From: Rhodovarius crocodyli
GTDB lineage: Bacteria > Pseudomonadota > Alphaproteobacteria > Acetobacterales > Acetobacteraceae
Reading direction: 5' to 3'
Length of the DNA stretch: 64,000 nt
Assembly: GCF_004005855.1 (NCBI RefSeq)
Contig: NZ_SACL01000008.1
Location: 62,001-126,000 of the forward strand
Made by a program: the position numbers and the translations under genes. The notes beneath the pieces are model-generated. The model made no database searches and was not told where the DNA came from. It saw only the letters and a list, made by a program, of their open reading frames with translations. Position 1 is the first letter of the stretch. The number at the start of each line of letters is the position of its first letter. Below, piece by piece: positions 48,947 through 58,195 of the stretch.

Positions 48947-49557
48947 TGAAGGCTTTCACCACGCTCACGGGCGTCGCCGCCCCGCTGCCGATGGCCAATG
49001 TCGACACCGACAAGATCATCGCCGCGCGCTTCCTCAAGACCATCAAGCGCTCGGGCCTGGGCAAGAACCTGTTCGCGGACATGCGCTACAAGGCGGATGG
49101 CTCCGAGAACCCGGATTTCGTGCTGAACCAGGAACCCTACCGCCAGGCCGAGATCCTCATCGCCTATGAGAATTTCGGCTGTGGCTCGTCGCGCGAACAT
49201 GCCCCTTGGGCGCTGCTCGATTTCGGCATCCGCTGCGTGATCGCGCCGGACTTCGCCGACATCTTCCACGGCAACAGCTTCAAGAACGGCATCCTGCCCA
49301 TCAAGCTTCCGCGTGAGATCTGCGAGAAGCTGATGGAAGACGCGAAGATGGGTTCCAACGCCCGCATCTCCATCGACCTGGAGCGCCAGGTGGTGGTGCG
49401 CCCGAACGGCGAGGAAATCCCCTTCGAGGTGGACCCCTTCCGCCGCCATTGCCTGCTCAACGGCCTGGACGACATCGGCCAGACGCTGCAGCACGCCCCG
49501 TCCATCGACGACTATGAAGCCAAGCGCCGCGCCGCGGCGCCCTGGCTGTTTGCCTGA
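48946..49557 (+). CDS. leuD: 3-isopropylmalate dehydratase small subunit
   Basis: 203 residues from [20 protein letters not shown]. The swivelling domain of isopropylmalate isomerase has [36 protein letters not shown] (substrate loop) and [11 protein letters not shown]. Forms a heterodimer with LeuC and is coupled to it by a one-base overlap; leuB follows after 10 bases. Confidence 0.97.
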   Translation: MKAFTTLTGVAAPLPMANVDTDKIIAARFLKTIKRSGLGKNLFADMRYKADGSENPDFVLNQEPYRQAEILIAYENFGCGSSREHAPWALLDFGIRCVIAPDFADIFHGNSFKNGILPIKLPREICEKLMEDAKMGSNARISIDLERQVVVRPNGEEIPFEVDPFRRHCLLNGLDDIGQTLQHAPSIDDYEAKRRAAAPWLFA

Positions 49558-49567
49558 AGGAAACAGA

Positions 49568-50680
49568 ATGTCCGCCAACAAGAAACTGCTGATCCTGCCC
49601 GGCGACGGCATCGGCCCTGAGGTCATGGGCGAGGTCCGTCGCGTGATGGACTGGATGCAGGCCCGCCGCGCCGTCTCCTTCGACGTCGAGGAAGGCCTCG
49701 TTGGCGGCATCTCCATCGACGCGGAGGGCACCCCCTGCTCCGACACCACCGTCGCCCGCGCCAAGGCGGCCGATGCGGTGCTGTTCGGTTCCGTGGGCGG
49801 CCCCAAGTGGGACAGCCTGCCCTTCGAGCAGCGCCCCGAGCTCGGCATCCTGCGCCTGCGCAAGGAGCTGCAGCTGTTCGCCAACCTGCGCCCGGCGGTG
49901 GTGATGGAGCCGCTGGCCGAGGCCTCGGCCCTGCGTGCCGACCTCGTCTCCGGCCTCGACATCATGATCGTGCGCGAGACCACGGGCGGCGTGTATTTCG
50001 GTGAGCCCCGCGGCGTGACCACGGGCGCCGACGGCAAGCGCACCGGCTTCGACACCCAGATCTATCATGAGGACGAGATCGCCCGCGTGGCGCGTGTCGC
50101 CTTCGACCTGGCCCGCAAGCGGCGCAACAAGGTGACGAGCGTCGAGAAGGCGAACGTCATGCAGTCCGGCCGCCTGTGGCGCGCCGTGGTGGGCGAGATC
50201 CACAAGGCGGAATACGCCGATGTCGAGCTCGAGAACATGTACGCCGACAACTGCGCGATGCAGCTGGCCAGCCGCCCGAAGCAGTTCGACGTCATCCTGG
50301 GCGACAACCTGTTCGGCGACGTGCTGTCCGACCTGGCCGCGGCGCTGACCGGCTCGCTCGGCATGCTGCCTTCCGCCACGCTCGGCGCCGTGCAGCCCAG
50401 CGGCAAGCGCCATGCGCTGTATGAGCCGATCCACGGCTCTGCGCCTGACATCGCGGGCAAGGGCATCGCCAATCCGTCGGCGCAGCTGCTCTCCTTCGCG
50501 ATGCTGCTGCGCTACTCCTTCGGCATGGAGGAGGATGCGGCGCTGATCGAGCAGGCCATCGAGCGTGTGCTGCAGTCCGGCCTGCGCACGGCCGACATCA
50601 TGCAGACCGGCCGCGCGCGCGTCGGCACCGCCGTGATGGGCGAGGCCATCGTGCGGGAGCTGGAGAAGCTGGCCGGCTGA
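49568..50680 (+). CDS. leuB: 3-isopropylmalate dehydrogenase
   Basis: 370 residues from [23 protein letters not shown]-dependent oxidative decarboxylation to 4-methyl-2-oxopentanoate. Substrate specificity motif [18 protein letters not shown]; metal and cofactor sites in [20 protein letters not shown] and [15 protein letters not shown]. Closes the leuCDB operon ahead of a strong terminator. Confidence 0.98.
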   Translation: MSANKKLLILPGDGIGPEVMGEVRRVMDWMQARRAVSFDVEEGLVGGISIDAEGTPCSDTTVARAKAADAVLFGSVGGPKWDSLPFEQRPELGILRLRKELQLFANLRPAVVMEPLAEASALRADLVSGLDIMIVRETTGGVYFGEPRGVTTGADGKRTGFDTQIYHEDEIARVARVAFDLARKRRNKVTSVEKANVMQSGRLWRAVVGEIHKAEYADVELENMYADNCAMQLASRPKQFDVILGDNLFGDVLSDLAAALTGSLGMLPSATLGAVQPSGKRHALYEPIHGSAPDIAGKGIANPSAQLLSFAMLLRYSFGMEEDAALIEQAIERVLQSGLRTADIMQTGRARVGTAVMGEAIVRELEKLAG

Positions 50681-50705
50681 TTCGCCGAAAGCGCCGTTCT
50701 TTCAG

Positions 50706-50733
50706 GGGGTTCCGGGCAACCGGAACCCCTTAT
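50706..50733 (+). terminator. Rho-independent terminator of leuCDB
   Basis: A perfect 10-bp stem, GGGGTTCCGG and CCGGAACCCC, is capped by a GCAA tetraloop and followed by TTATTCTT. Confidence 0.85.
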
Positions 50734-50846
50734 TCTTGGCAAGCCACCTTGCCGCATGGGGCCTCTGCAAAAAACCCATCATAATTTGGCGGCAGGTGGG
50801 TTGCGCCCGAACGCTTCCTCAGCCAAATAGGCGCCACCCAAGGCAA

Positions 50847-50923
50847 GCACCCGTAGCTCAGCTGGATAGAGCACCAGACTACGAATCTGGGGGTCAGGAG
50901 TTCGAATCTCTTCGGGTGCGCCA
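50847..50923 (+). tRNA. tRNA-Arg (anticodon ACG)
   Basis: 77 bases with encoded CCA. Acceptor arms GCACCCG and CGGGTGC pair over 7 bp. The D arm contains AGCTCAGCTGGATAGAGC. The anticodon stem CCAGA/TCTGG encloses the loop CTACGAA, so the anticodon is ACG (CGU/CGC/CGA after A34 deamination). The T arm has AGGAGTTCGAATCTCT. Its 3' 42 bases are repeated exactly at 59761-59802, which marks it as the attachment site of the island that follows. Confidence 0.97.
50882..50923. repeat. attL: 3' end of tRNA-Arg, 42-bp direct repeat copy 1
   Basis: The 42 bases from the anticodon loop to the CCA end, starting CGAATCTGGGGGTCAGGAG, recur without mismatch at 59761-59802 in the same orientation. Integration here leaves the tRNA gene intact. 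Confidence 0.92.
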
Positions 50924-51565
50924 GGGTTTTCCTTTTTAAATTCAGTAGATTACGAGCAGTCCGCGAGGATGCTCTAGCTGGCATGCGTTTTGGTTGCGGG
51001 CTCTCGACGGACTCCCTGGAATGGCCATGCATGGCGTCGCTTGTCGGTTACAGGCGACGCGGGCGTTATCTGGCTCACGGCGCCCGGGTAGCCGAGACAA
51101 CGCGATCACGGGCAATCAGCGCCTGAGTTGAGCTTCACTCTCGCGACCGAACAGCCCTAATGCGCCGGTTCCGTCCATGCCCCTCATCTCAGCAAGTCAC
51201 GCGGCCACCGCATGCGTTGCACCCAGCCGCCCTGCAACAGCCCCCTTGCACCCTCCCTGCAACGGCTGACTAGCGAATGCGCGCGCGACTGTGCCCCGTA
51301 TAGACGGAGGCCCAGGAGGGACCCGCGATTTAAGGGCTGGCTGGAGGGTTGCAGCAACTGAACCCCGCTGAACCGCTTTCCTGAACTCTGGACTGGTTCA
51401 GCGGCACGCCGTGGCCAGCCGTATAGAGGCGCCCCGGGATCCCGCCACAGCTCGAAGCGCGCCTGGCCATGGATGGCAAGTGCAGTGCGCACCAGCAGCA
51501 GGGCTTGCTCCAATGAGAAAAATCTAAGCCATCACGCTGCCAGACCCTGTATCGGATGGTTGGCC
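50924..51565. other. Gene-poor left end of the island
   Basis: About 640 bases after the tRNA without a convincing gene. A minus-strand frame at 51184-51513 contains ALLLVRTALAIHGQARFELW and a short overlapping frame starts at 51569. Neither has a clear start signal or a family I recognise. They may be remnants of a decayed island gene. Confidence 0.5.
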
Positions 51566-52102
51566 TCAATCAGACGCCAAGACGCGCTGTAACAGCACAG
51601 TGTCCAACCAACAGCCATGCTTGCGCCCCACGTTGCGCAGCGTGCCGACCATCTCGAAACCATGCTTTAGGTGCAGCCGCACCGAAGCCTGATTGGCGCT
51701 GTCGCCCACCACCGCGATCATCTGCCGATAGCCACGCGCCACGCAGGCCTCGATCAGCGCGCCCAGCAGCATCGAACCCATGCCCCGCCCCGCCCGGTCG
51801 ACGCGCAGGTACACGGAATTCTCCACAGTGGCCCCATAGGCCGCGCGCGGGCGATAGGCGCTGGCATAGCTGTAGCCCACCACCTCGCCATCCAGTTCGG
51901 CGACCAGATAGGGGTAGCCCTTCTCCAGCAACGCATCGCGCCTGCGCGTCATCTCCTCGGTGTCCGGCGCTTCCGTCTCGAAGGAGGCCTTACCGTGCAG
52001 CACATGGTGGCCATAGATCGCGGCGATCGCCGCCATGTCCCCGGCCGCCACAGGCCTGATCACCGGGCGGCCCAGCGCCGCCGCCATCATCGTCTCGCTC
52101 AT
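51566..52102 (-). CDS. GNAT N-acetyltransferase (phosphinothricin/MddA-like)
   Basis: 178 residues. GNAT fold with PVIRPVAAGDMAAIAAIYGH at the start, the SFETEAPDTEEMTRRR segment typical of the phosphinothricin acetyltransferase/YncA group, VENSVYLRVDRAGRGMGSML (acetyl-CoA pyrophosphate loop), and VGDSANQASVRLHLKHGFE. Relatives acetylate L-amino acid analogues such as methionine sulfoximine, sulfone or phosphinothricin. It is the first recognisable island gene and is divergent from the LysR gene. Confidence 0.9.
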   Translation of the reverse strand: MSETMMAAALGRPVIRPVAAGDMAAIAAIYGHHVLHGKASFETEAPDTEEMTRRRDALLEKGYPYLVAELDGEVVGYSYASAYRPRAAYGATVENSVYLRVDRAGRGMGSMLLGALIEACVARGYRQMIAVVGDSANQASVRLHLKHGFEMVGTLRNVGRKHGCWLDTVLLQRVLASD

Positions 52103-52239
52103 CGTCGCTCCTCGGCCTCAGGGCCATCGGTGGTGATGTCGCGCCTGCTGCACGTCTCCCACAAGAAGGAAAAGCTTCACTGTACGCAAAGCCCTGGCGC
52201 GGGAGTGCGCCGGCAAACGGCTGATGGTAGTCAGCACCC

Positions 52240-53130
52240 ATGCACGGCCTCACCCTGCGCCAGATCCGGGCCTTTCTGGTCACTGTCGAGCTCGGCAGCG
52301 TCGCCGCCGCCGCGCGCAACCTGGGCCTGACCCAGCCCGCCGTGGGCCAGCAACTGCGTGAACTGGAAGGCCAGCTGCGCGTGCGCCTGTTCGAGAAGGT
52401 GGGCACGCGGCTGCACCCCACCCCCGCCGGCCAGGCCTTGCTGGAACCCGCGCGGGAGGTCATGGCAGCCCTGACCCACCTGCAGGAAACCGGCACGCGC
52501 TTCCGTGCGGGCGATGCCGGGCATATCCGCCTGGGCACCGGGGCCACCGCCTGCATCTACTTCCTGCCGGAGCGCCTGCGCCGCGTGCGGCAATCCCTGC
52601 CCGGCGTCGAGATCGCCGTCAGTACCGGCAACACCGCTCCCATGTTGCAGGCGCTGATGGAAGGCACGCTGGACGCCGCCCTGGTGACCGGCGGGCCCGA
52701 CGAGGTGCCCACCAGCCTGGTGGCGGAACTGCTGTTCCATGACCCGCTGATGGCCCTGCTGCCCCACCCGCTGGCCGACGCCTTGCCGGAAACACTCTCG
52801 CCGGCCGATCTGGCTGCGCATCCGCTGCTGCTGCACGCCCGGGGCAGCGTGACGCGCAACCTGGTGGACCGCTGGTTCCAGGAAGGCGGCCACGGCGTGG
52901 TGCCGGGCATGGAGTTCGACAGCATCGCCGCGATCCGGGAGCTGGTGGCGGCAGGGCTCGGCTGCGCCATCGTGCCTGGCATGGCAGCGCGCGTTCCGCA
53001 CCCTGAACTGGTGGCGCGGCCGCTCTCGCCCGCTCTCACCAGGCCGATCTGCCTAGTGCTGCGGGCCAATCAGGTGCCGGACGCAGCCCTGCGCCTGCTG
53101 GCGGCAGAGCTGCGCGCGGCGAAACCTTAA
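52240..53130 (+). CDS. LysR-family transcriptional regulator
   Basis: 296 residues. The N-terminal winged helix LTLRQIRAFLVTVELGSVAA, then ARNLGLTQPAVGQQLRELEG and VRLFEKVGTRLHPTPAG, is standard LysR. The C-terminal effector domain is a type 2 periplasmic-binding fold. Its targets may be the divergent acetyltransferase gene (138 bases away) or the dioxygenase gene. Its 3' end overlaps the converging dioxygenase gene by 4 bases. Confidence 0.93.
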   Translation: MHGLTLRQIRAFLVTVELGSVAAAARNLGLTQPAVGQQLRELEGQLRVRLFEKVGTRLHPTPAGQALLEPAREVMAALTHLQETGTRFRAGDAGHIRLGTGATACIYFLPERLRRVRQSLPGVEIAVSTGNTAPMLQALMEGTLDAALVTGGPDEVPTSLVAELLFHDPLMALLPHPLADALPETLSPADLAAHPLLLHARGSVTRNLVDRWFQEGGHGVVPGMEFDSIAAIRELVAAGLGCAIVPGMAARVPHPELVARPLSPALTRPICLVLRANQVPDAALRLLAAELRAAKP

Positions 53131-54221
53131 GCGAAAGCCGGCGTCAGCGGGTTCAGCGGAATGTTCAGCGCGCGCCGCTCAGGGATATTCACCCCGCCGC
53201 GGACGCTGCCGCGCGTGATGTTCACCCAGCGCTCTGCGATGGCCGGATGCAGCTCACGCCCATCCGGCAGGGACAGCCAGATACGCATCAGGTGCCGCTT
53301 GCGCTCGACTTCCGGCCAGTCGGTGAAGGAGGTGCGAGCGTGGAACACCACATGGTTCTGTACGAACTGGAAATCGCCGGGCTCGAAGGGAATGCGCGCG
53401 CAGAACTCGTCGGAGTTGCACAGGTCCAGGAACATCCGCATGGCCTGCCACTGGCGTTCCGTCATCGGCGGCGCTTCCTCGAAGCGGCGGGCGGATTGCA
53501 GATAGGCCTCCAGCGGAGCGTAGCCGGTAAAGGTGTTGTCCTGCCACATGAACAGAGGGATGCGCATCCAGGGCTGCTTGCCGGCCGGCACCTCGCCGCG
53601 GCGGTCGCAGGTCAGCGGCTCATACAGGGCGCGGCACAGGTCGGGGGCGGTGCGCATCATCTCGTCATGGATGGCCATGGCGCTGACGAGCGCGCTGGCC
53701 CCGCCTTCCTTCGCGGTGTGGATGCACATCAGCCCCACCACGTCGCAGCTGTCGGAATGGAAAGCGAGCTCGGCATTGGTCTGGGTCAGGCGCTTGTTCA
53801 CGTCATCGGGCGAAGTGCCGATGTCGATCACATGGCCGAGCATGTGGCCGTTGCGGTTCTGCGGCACCACGTCGCCCAGATGCAGCGACAGGCCGAAATA
53901 CAGGCGCATCTGCGTCTCGGTGTCGTAGCGCTCGACCGGCAGGCCGCGCATGTAGGCAAAGCCCAGGCGGTTAAGGATGTCGCTGCGCAGGGTTGCGATC
54001 TTGGGTGCCAGGCCCGGCAGCGGGAAATCCTCGCGGCGCAGGGCCAGGATGTCGATGTGACGGCTGGCGGCGGCGGCCGCCTCCAGCTCGGCGATCTCCT
54101 CGGCATTCAGGCGATGGATCCAGCTCTGGTCACGCTCGAGGTCGGCGGCGCGCCAGGCGAGTGGGCCGCCGATGGGGCCGGGGGCGAATTCCAGCAGGCC
54201 GAGATCGGTCTGGACGGACAT
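53127..54221 (-). CDS. TauD/TfdA-family 2-oxoglutarate-dependent dioxygenase
   Basis: 364 residues. The Fe(II) ligands are in AFHSDSCDVVGL (His-x-Asp) and the distal His in NHVVFHARTSF. The 2-oxoglutarate-binding Arg follows in KRHLMRIWLSLPDGRE. The N-terminal 70 residues, rich in Glu and Ala (LNAEEIAELEAAAAASRHID), mark a large uncharacterised subgroup often found beside ABC importers. Taurine and 2,4-D are the classic substrates of the family, but this subgroup's substrate is unknown. It lies 109 bases downstream of the GntR gene on the same strand. Confidence 0.9.
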   Translation of the reverse strand: MSVQTDLGLLEFAPGPIGGPLAWRAADLERDQSWIHRLNAEEIAELEAAAAASRHIDILALRREDFPLPGLAPKIATLRSDILNRLGFAYMRGLPVERYDTETQMRLYFGLSLHLGDVVPQNRNGHMLGHVIDIGTSPDDVNKRLTQTNAELAFHSDSCDVVGLMCIHTAKEGGASALVSAMAIHDEMMRTAPDLCRALYEPLTCDRRGEVPAGKQPWMRIPLFMWQDNTFTGYAPLEAYLQSARRFEEAPPMTERQWQAMRMFLDLCNSDEFCARIPFEPGDFQFVQNHVVFHARTSFTDWPEVERKRHLMRIWLSLPDGRELHPAIAERWVNITRGSVRGGVNIPERRALNIPLNPLTPAFA

Positions 54222-54299
54222 GGTGCTTCTCCTGTGTCTGCAACCGGGGGCAACTCACCACAGGCCGGTCGCGGGGAAATCGCGGGAAAAACCTTCGCT

Positions 54300-54316
54300 A
54301 AGCCCAGGGCGGGCTT
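54300..54316 (-). terminator. Weak terminator after the importer operon
   Basis: On the minus strand AAGCCC and GGGCTT form a 6-bp stem with a 5-base loop, followed 8 bases later by TTTTT. It may separate the importer operon from the dioxygenase gene. Confidence 0.4.
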
Positions 54317-54330
54317 TGCGTTGTCACCAA

Positions 54331-55041
54331 TCAGAAATCGACGGAAAGCTGCACGCGGTCGCCCCGGAAGCGGGTCAGCGCGTATTCCACCGGCGTGGCG
54401 TCGGCGGCCGAGACGTTGAGGCTCTTCACCCGCAGCACCGGCTGACGACTGCCGATGCCCAGCAGCCGAGCGTCATTGCCCCGCGGCATGATGGAACTGA
54501 TGACACTGCTGACCCGGCGCAGTGCCAGGCCGTGCTGCTCCTTCAGCCAGCCATGCAGAGAACCGCCCCTGTATTCCGTCGCCAGGTACGGGCAGCAGGC
54601 GGCCGGCATGAAATGGGTGATGAGACAGAAGGGCCGCTCATCAACCGAGCGCAGCGTCTCCAGCCGGAAGACCGGCGCGCCCTCCCCCAGTCGCAGCGCG
54701 CGGGCCACGCCGCCCTCGGCACGGTCCTCGGCCAGTTCCAGCACCCGCGTATCGGTGCTGTGGCCCAGCTCCATCAGCGTGGAAGTGAAGCGCGTGCTGG
54801 GCTGCAACGGGTACTCGATGCCGGTGTCGAGCACATAGCTGCCGACGCCCTTGCGGCTTTCCAGCAGGCCGTTCTGCACCAGCTCCGCGATGGCGCGGCG
54901 CAGGGTGTGGCGGTTCACGCCGAAGCGCTTCGTCAGCGTGCCCTCGGAGGGCAGCAGCTCTCCGGGGCGGTACAGGGCGCGGATCTCGCTGCCTATCTGG
55001 TGGGCCAATTGCATGTAGATGGGCAGGGCCGTGTCACTCAT
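54331..55041 (-). CDS. GntR-family regulator, HutC/PhnF subfamily
   Basis: 236 residues from MSDTALPIYMQLAHQIGSEI. Winged helix with YRPGELLPSEGTLTKRFGVN and RHTLRRAIAELVQNGLLESR. The C-terminal UTRA effector domain (PVFRLETLRSVDERPFCLIT and VSSVISSIMPRGNDARLLGI, then PVLRVKSLNVSAADATPVEY) places it in the HutC group, with overall similarity to PhnF. It is the last gene of the importer operon and probably represses it through the palindrome at 59313-59326. Its start overlaps the stop of the small gene upstream (ATGA). Confidence 0.9.
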   Translation of the reverse strand: MSDTALPIYMQLAHQIGSEIRALYRPGELLPSEGTLTKRFGVNRHTLRRAIAELVQNGLLESRKGVGSYVLDTGIEYPLQPSTRFTSTLMELGHSTDTRVLELAEDRAEGGVARALRLGEGAPVFRLETLRSVDERPFCLITHFMPAACCPYLATEYRGGSLHGWLKEQHGLALRRVSSVISSIMPRGNDARLLGIGSRQPVLRVKSLNVSAADATPVEYALTRFRGDRVQLSVDF

Positions 55042-55193
55042 GGCGCGCGCGCCTGCAGCAACAGCGCGAGGCCGGGCTCCGAGCTCGCCAGCGCCAGGTC
55101 GCGCAGCGTGCCCATTTCCTCTGGCGCGGCCAGGATCGCGGCGAACCATGCCGCGACCACCAGCCACGCCCCCAGCAGCAGGGTCCGTCGCAT
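55038..55193 (-). CDS. 51-residue small membrane or secreted protein within the importer operon
   Basis: The frame starts MRRTLLLGAWLVVAAWFAAI, a single hydrophobic segment after two Arg, followed by LAAPEEMGTLRDLALASSEP and a short hydrophobic end. Its ATG overlaps the binding-protein stop (TGATG) and its stop overlaps the GntR start (ATGA). Both junctions are of the coupled type, which supports translation. It could be a one-helix inner-membrane protein or a secreted peptide cleaved after ILA. I do not recognise the family. Confidence 0.55.
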   Translation of the reverse strand: MRRTLLLGAWLVVAAWFAAILAAPEEMGTLRDLALASSEPGLALLLQARAP

Positions 55194-56452
55194 CAGCGCG
55201 GCAGCAGCGCGTTGACCTGCTCGACCGAGCGGGCCAGCGCCTGTTCGGGCGTGGAGCGGCCGGCGACGGTGGCCTCCATCGCGGCATAGACCGCATCGAT
55301 GGCCTTCAGGCTGTTCGGCCCCGGGAAGCCCAGCCAGCCTGTAGCACGCGGCAGCTGCGACAGGCTGGTGCGGGTGTTGCGGTCGCGGGCGTAGTAGTTG
55401 CCCAGCAGCTCCGGCGTCTCGATGGCAACCCGACTGCACGGCAGGTAGCCGATGTGGTTTACCATGATGGTCTGGCCGATCGGGCCGGTGGCGAAGCGGA
55501 TGTACTTGTAGGCCGCCTGGCGCTTGTCCTCGGTGCGGGAGAACAGGGTGGCCGCCGCACCGCCGGAGACGATGCGCGCATCGGGGTTCGGCACCGGGAA
55601 GGGCGCGGTGCGCAGCGTGTAGCGCTCGCCGATCTGCGCCATCAGCGTGTTGAGGTTGGCCGAGGAAGTCAGGTGCATGCCGATATTGCCGGCGATGAAG
55701 TCCTGCATCGCCTGCTCGGCGGTGGCGTCAGCCATGCCGCCGCGCGTCACCATCTCCCGCAGCAGCTGGAAGGAGCGCAGGCCCTCCGGGCTGTCGAAGC
55801 CCACGCGCTTGCCGTCCTCGCTCAACAGCTTGCCGCCATGGGAGAACAGCAGCGCCTGGAACAGGTAGTTGCCGGTGGTCTGCCACTTGATGTCGATGCC
55901 CTTGGCGGGTGCGCCGAGAGCGGTGATGCGCTGCGCCCAGTCCAGCATGCCGGGCCAGTCGGCCGGCGGCGCATCGGGGTCGAGGCCCGCGCGGCGCACC
56001 AGTTGCTCGTTGTAGAAGGTGATGGGCGTGGAGAGCGCGAAGGGCACCGCATACTGGTGGCCGCCCAGATGCCCGGTCGACAGCATCGCCGGGATATAGC
56101 CGTCGCGGGCAAAACCCTCATCGGCGGCGATATAGGGGTCGAGCGGCACGGCCAGGCGGCGGTCCACGAACAGGTGCAGCAGGTTGGTGCCGTTATAGAC
56201 CACGTCCGGGATGGAGTTGGTCACGGCGCCGCGCAGCACGGCACTCGCCGCTTCCTCATAGGCGCGAGTGGGCGCCAACAGGCGGACGGTGATGCTGGGC
56301 TCGCGCTTGGCGAACTCGCGCACGATCGTCTCGTGCGCTTCCTTGTACAGGCCAGGCTGGCTGTACAGCACGGTGACTTCGACATTGGCGGCGCGGGCGA
56401 TAGTGGGCACAGCCAGGGCGGCGCTGCCCATCAGGATGGAACGGCGATGCAT
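55193..56452 (-). CDS. ABC transporter substrate-binding protein, UgpB-like family 1
   Basis: 419 residues. Signal peptide MHRRSILMGSAALAVPTIARA. The mature protein has the family 1 pattern: VEVTVLYSQPGLYKEAHETI, PDVVYNGTNLLHLFVDRRL, and the hinge segment QYAVPFALSTPITFYNEQLV, then AGNIGMHLTSSANLNTLMAQ. It is close in layout to glycerol-3-phosphate/glycerophosphodiester binding proteins. It lies 46 bases after the UgpE-like permease gene. Ligand specificity is not provable here. Confidence 0.9.
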   Translation of the reverse strand: MHRRSILMGSAALAVPTIARAANVEVTVLYSQPGLYKEAHETIVREFAKREPSITVRLLAPTRAYEEAASAVLRGAVTNSIPDVVYNGTNLLHLFVDRRLAVPLDPYIAADEGFARDGYIPAMLSTGHLGGHQYAVPFALSTPITFYNEQLVRRAGLDPDAPPADWPGMLDWAQRITALGAPAKGIDIKWQTTGNYLFQALLFSHGGKLLSEDGKRVGFDSPEGLRSFQLLREMVTRGGMADATAEQAMQDFIAGNIGMHLTSSANLNTLMAQIGERYTLRTAPFPVPNPDARIVSGGAAATLFSRTEDKRQAAYKYIRFATGPIGQTIMVNHIGYLPCSRVAIETPELLGNYYARDRNTRTSLSQLPRATGWLGFPGPNSLKAIDAVYAAMEATVAGRSTPEQALARSVEQVNALLPR

Positions 56453-56498
56453 GGGTATCTCCGGGGAAACGGGGAAGGAAGGCGGGCGGCGGCGGTGG

Positions 56499-57302
56499 CT
56501 ACTTCATGGCCACCAGCCCCTCGATGAAGCGGCGCTGCAGCAGCAGGAAAGCGGCCACCAGCGGCAAGGCGATGATCAGCGCGCCGGCCATCAGGGCGCC
56601 GTACTCGGTCCCTGCCTCCTGCGTCTGGAACAGCATGACGCCGAAGGGGGGCGTGGCCCGCTCGGCGGAGGTGACGACGATGGACGGCCAGTAAAGTTCG
56701 TTCCAATGCGCCACCAGCGAGATGATGGCGAAGGCGCCCAGCGTGGGCCGCGCCAGCGGCAGCAGCACGCGCACCAACAATTCCAGCTCCGACAACCCGT
56801 CCAGCCGCGCGGCCTCGATGATCTCGTCAGGCACGCGGCGGAAGAACTGGCGCATCAGGAAGATGCCGAGGGATGACACCACCCAGGGCAGCACCAGCGC
56901 CGGCAGGCTGTCCATCAGCCCCAGCATCGCGACCATGACGAACAGAGGCATGGCCAGCACGGGTGCCGGCACCATCAGCCCCAGCAGCACGCCGCCCCAC
57001 AGCGTCTCCCGCCCCGGGAAGCGCAGCTTCGCCAGGGCGTAGCCGGCCGGCACCATGATCAGCACCTGGAAGAACAGGATCAGCGAGCAGACCGCGATGC
57101 CGTTGCCGATGAAGCCGAACAGCGGCGAGGCGGTGACGGCGCGGCCGTAATTGGCGGCGATGGCATCGAGGCTCGGCATCGTCAGCAGTCGCGCGCCGAT
57201 GATGGCGTCCTGCGGCCTGGTCGAGACCAGCGCGGCCCAGAGAATGGGCAGCAGCATCAACGCCGCGGCCAGGATCAGAAGCGGGTGGCGCCACCGGCTC
57301 AT
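56499..57302 (-). CDS. ABC transporter permease, UgpE-like
   Basis: 267 residues, six predicted membrane helices. The EAA cytoplasmic loop that docks on the ATPase reads EAARLDGLSELELLVRVLLP. The start MSRWRHPLLILAAALMLLPI overlaps the stop of the partner permease gene by 4 bases (ATGA). Typical inner-membrane subunit of the MalG/UgpE group. Confidence 0.92.
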   Translation of the reverse strand: MSRWRHPLLILAAALMLLPILWAALVSTRPQDAIIGARLLTMPSLDAIAANYGRAVTASPLFGFIGNGIAVCSLILFFQVLIMVPAGYALAKLRFPGRETLWGGVLLGLMVPAPVLAMPLFVMVAMLGLMDSLPALVLPWVVSSLGIFLMRQFFRRVPDEIIEAARLDGLSELELLVRVLLPLARPTLGAFAIISLVAHWNELYWPSIVVTSAERATPPFGVMLFQTQEAGTEYGALMAGALIIALPLVAAFLLLQRRFIEGLVAMK

Positions 57303-58195
57303 GCCGCGCCCCCGCGCCGGCCGAGCCGCAATTGGAGCATGCCGAGCGTCAGCGTGATGGCCAGGAAGAACACGGTGGCCGTCGCCGCCACATTGGTGCG
57401 GAAGAAAGAGAACCCCTCCTGGTAGATGACAAAGAGCAGCACGCGGGTGGCATTGCCCGGCCCGCCCTGAGTCAGCAGCGCCACGGTGTCGAACACCATC
57501 ACCGCATGGGCCGTCAGCACCACCAGCACGAACAGGGCGATGGGCGCGATATGCGGCGCCGTGACCAGCCAGAACCGGTCCCAGCCGCCGCCCAACCCGT
57601 CGATGCGCGCGGCGTCGTGCAGCTCAGTGGGGACGGAGGTGAGGGCCGCCAGAAAGAACACCATGGCAAAGCCGGTCTCGTGCCAGATGCCGATCAGGGC
57701 CAGCACCGGCAGTGCCGTGTTCTCGTCGCGCAGCCAGTTCGCGACCGGCAGGCCGAGCGCCGCCAAGCCTTGGTTCACCGGCCCGAAGGAGGGGTGCAGC
57801 AGCATCTGCCAGGCGATGGACATCGCCGCCAGCGTGGCGATGTAGGGAAGGAAGAAGATGGTCTGGTAAACCGTCCGCCCACGCCGCGCGCCTTGCAGCA
57901 GCATGGCGAGCCCAAGGCCCAGCAGCAGCGCCCCCGGCACCACCATCAGCGTGTAGCGCGCCGTGACCAGCACCGAGGCCTGGAAGTCATGGTCCGCGAT
58001 CAGGGCGCGGAAATTGTCGAGGCCGACGAAATTCGGTGCCTCGCCGCCCAGCTGCCAGTCGGTGAAGGCGGCGCAGACCACCAGCACAAGCGGCCCGATC
58101 TGCAACAGCAGCATCAGCAGCGCGGCCGGGCCGGCCAGCAGAATGCCCTTGGGCAGCGGGCGCGATAGAGGTGCTGCGAGCGCCAGGTCAGACAT
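57299..58195 (-). CDS. ABC transporter permease, UgpA-like
   Basis: 298 residues from MSDLALAAPLSRPLPKGILL; six membrane helices with a large loop after the first (LGGEAPNFVGLDNFRALIAD), as in MalF/UgpA proteins. The EAA-type loop is HDAARIDGLGGGWDRFWLVT. It overlaps the ATPase gene by 8 bases, so the two are cotranslated. Confidence 0.92.
   Translation of the reverse strand: MSDLALAAPLSRPLPKGILLAGPAALLMLLLQIGPLVLVVCAAFTDWQLGGEAPNFVGLDNFRALIADHDFQASVLVTARYTLMVVPGALLLGLGLAMLLQGARRGRTVYQTIFFLPYIATLAAMSIAWQMLLHPSFGPVNQGLAALGLPVANWLRDENTALPVLALIGIWHETGFAMVFFLAALTSVPTELHDAARIDGLGGGWDRFWLVTAPHIAPIALFVLVVLTAHAVMVFDTVALLTQGGPGNATRVLLFVIYQEGFSFFRTNVAATATVFFLAITLTLGMLQLRLGRRGGAA

Noticed and set aside
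51184-51513. Hypothetical gene in the left end of the island
   Set aside because: It needs a TTG start, has no ribosome site, and the sequence has no recognisable motif. It was kept only as part of the gene-poor region note.
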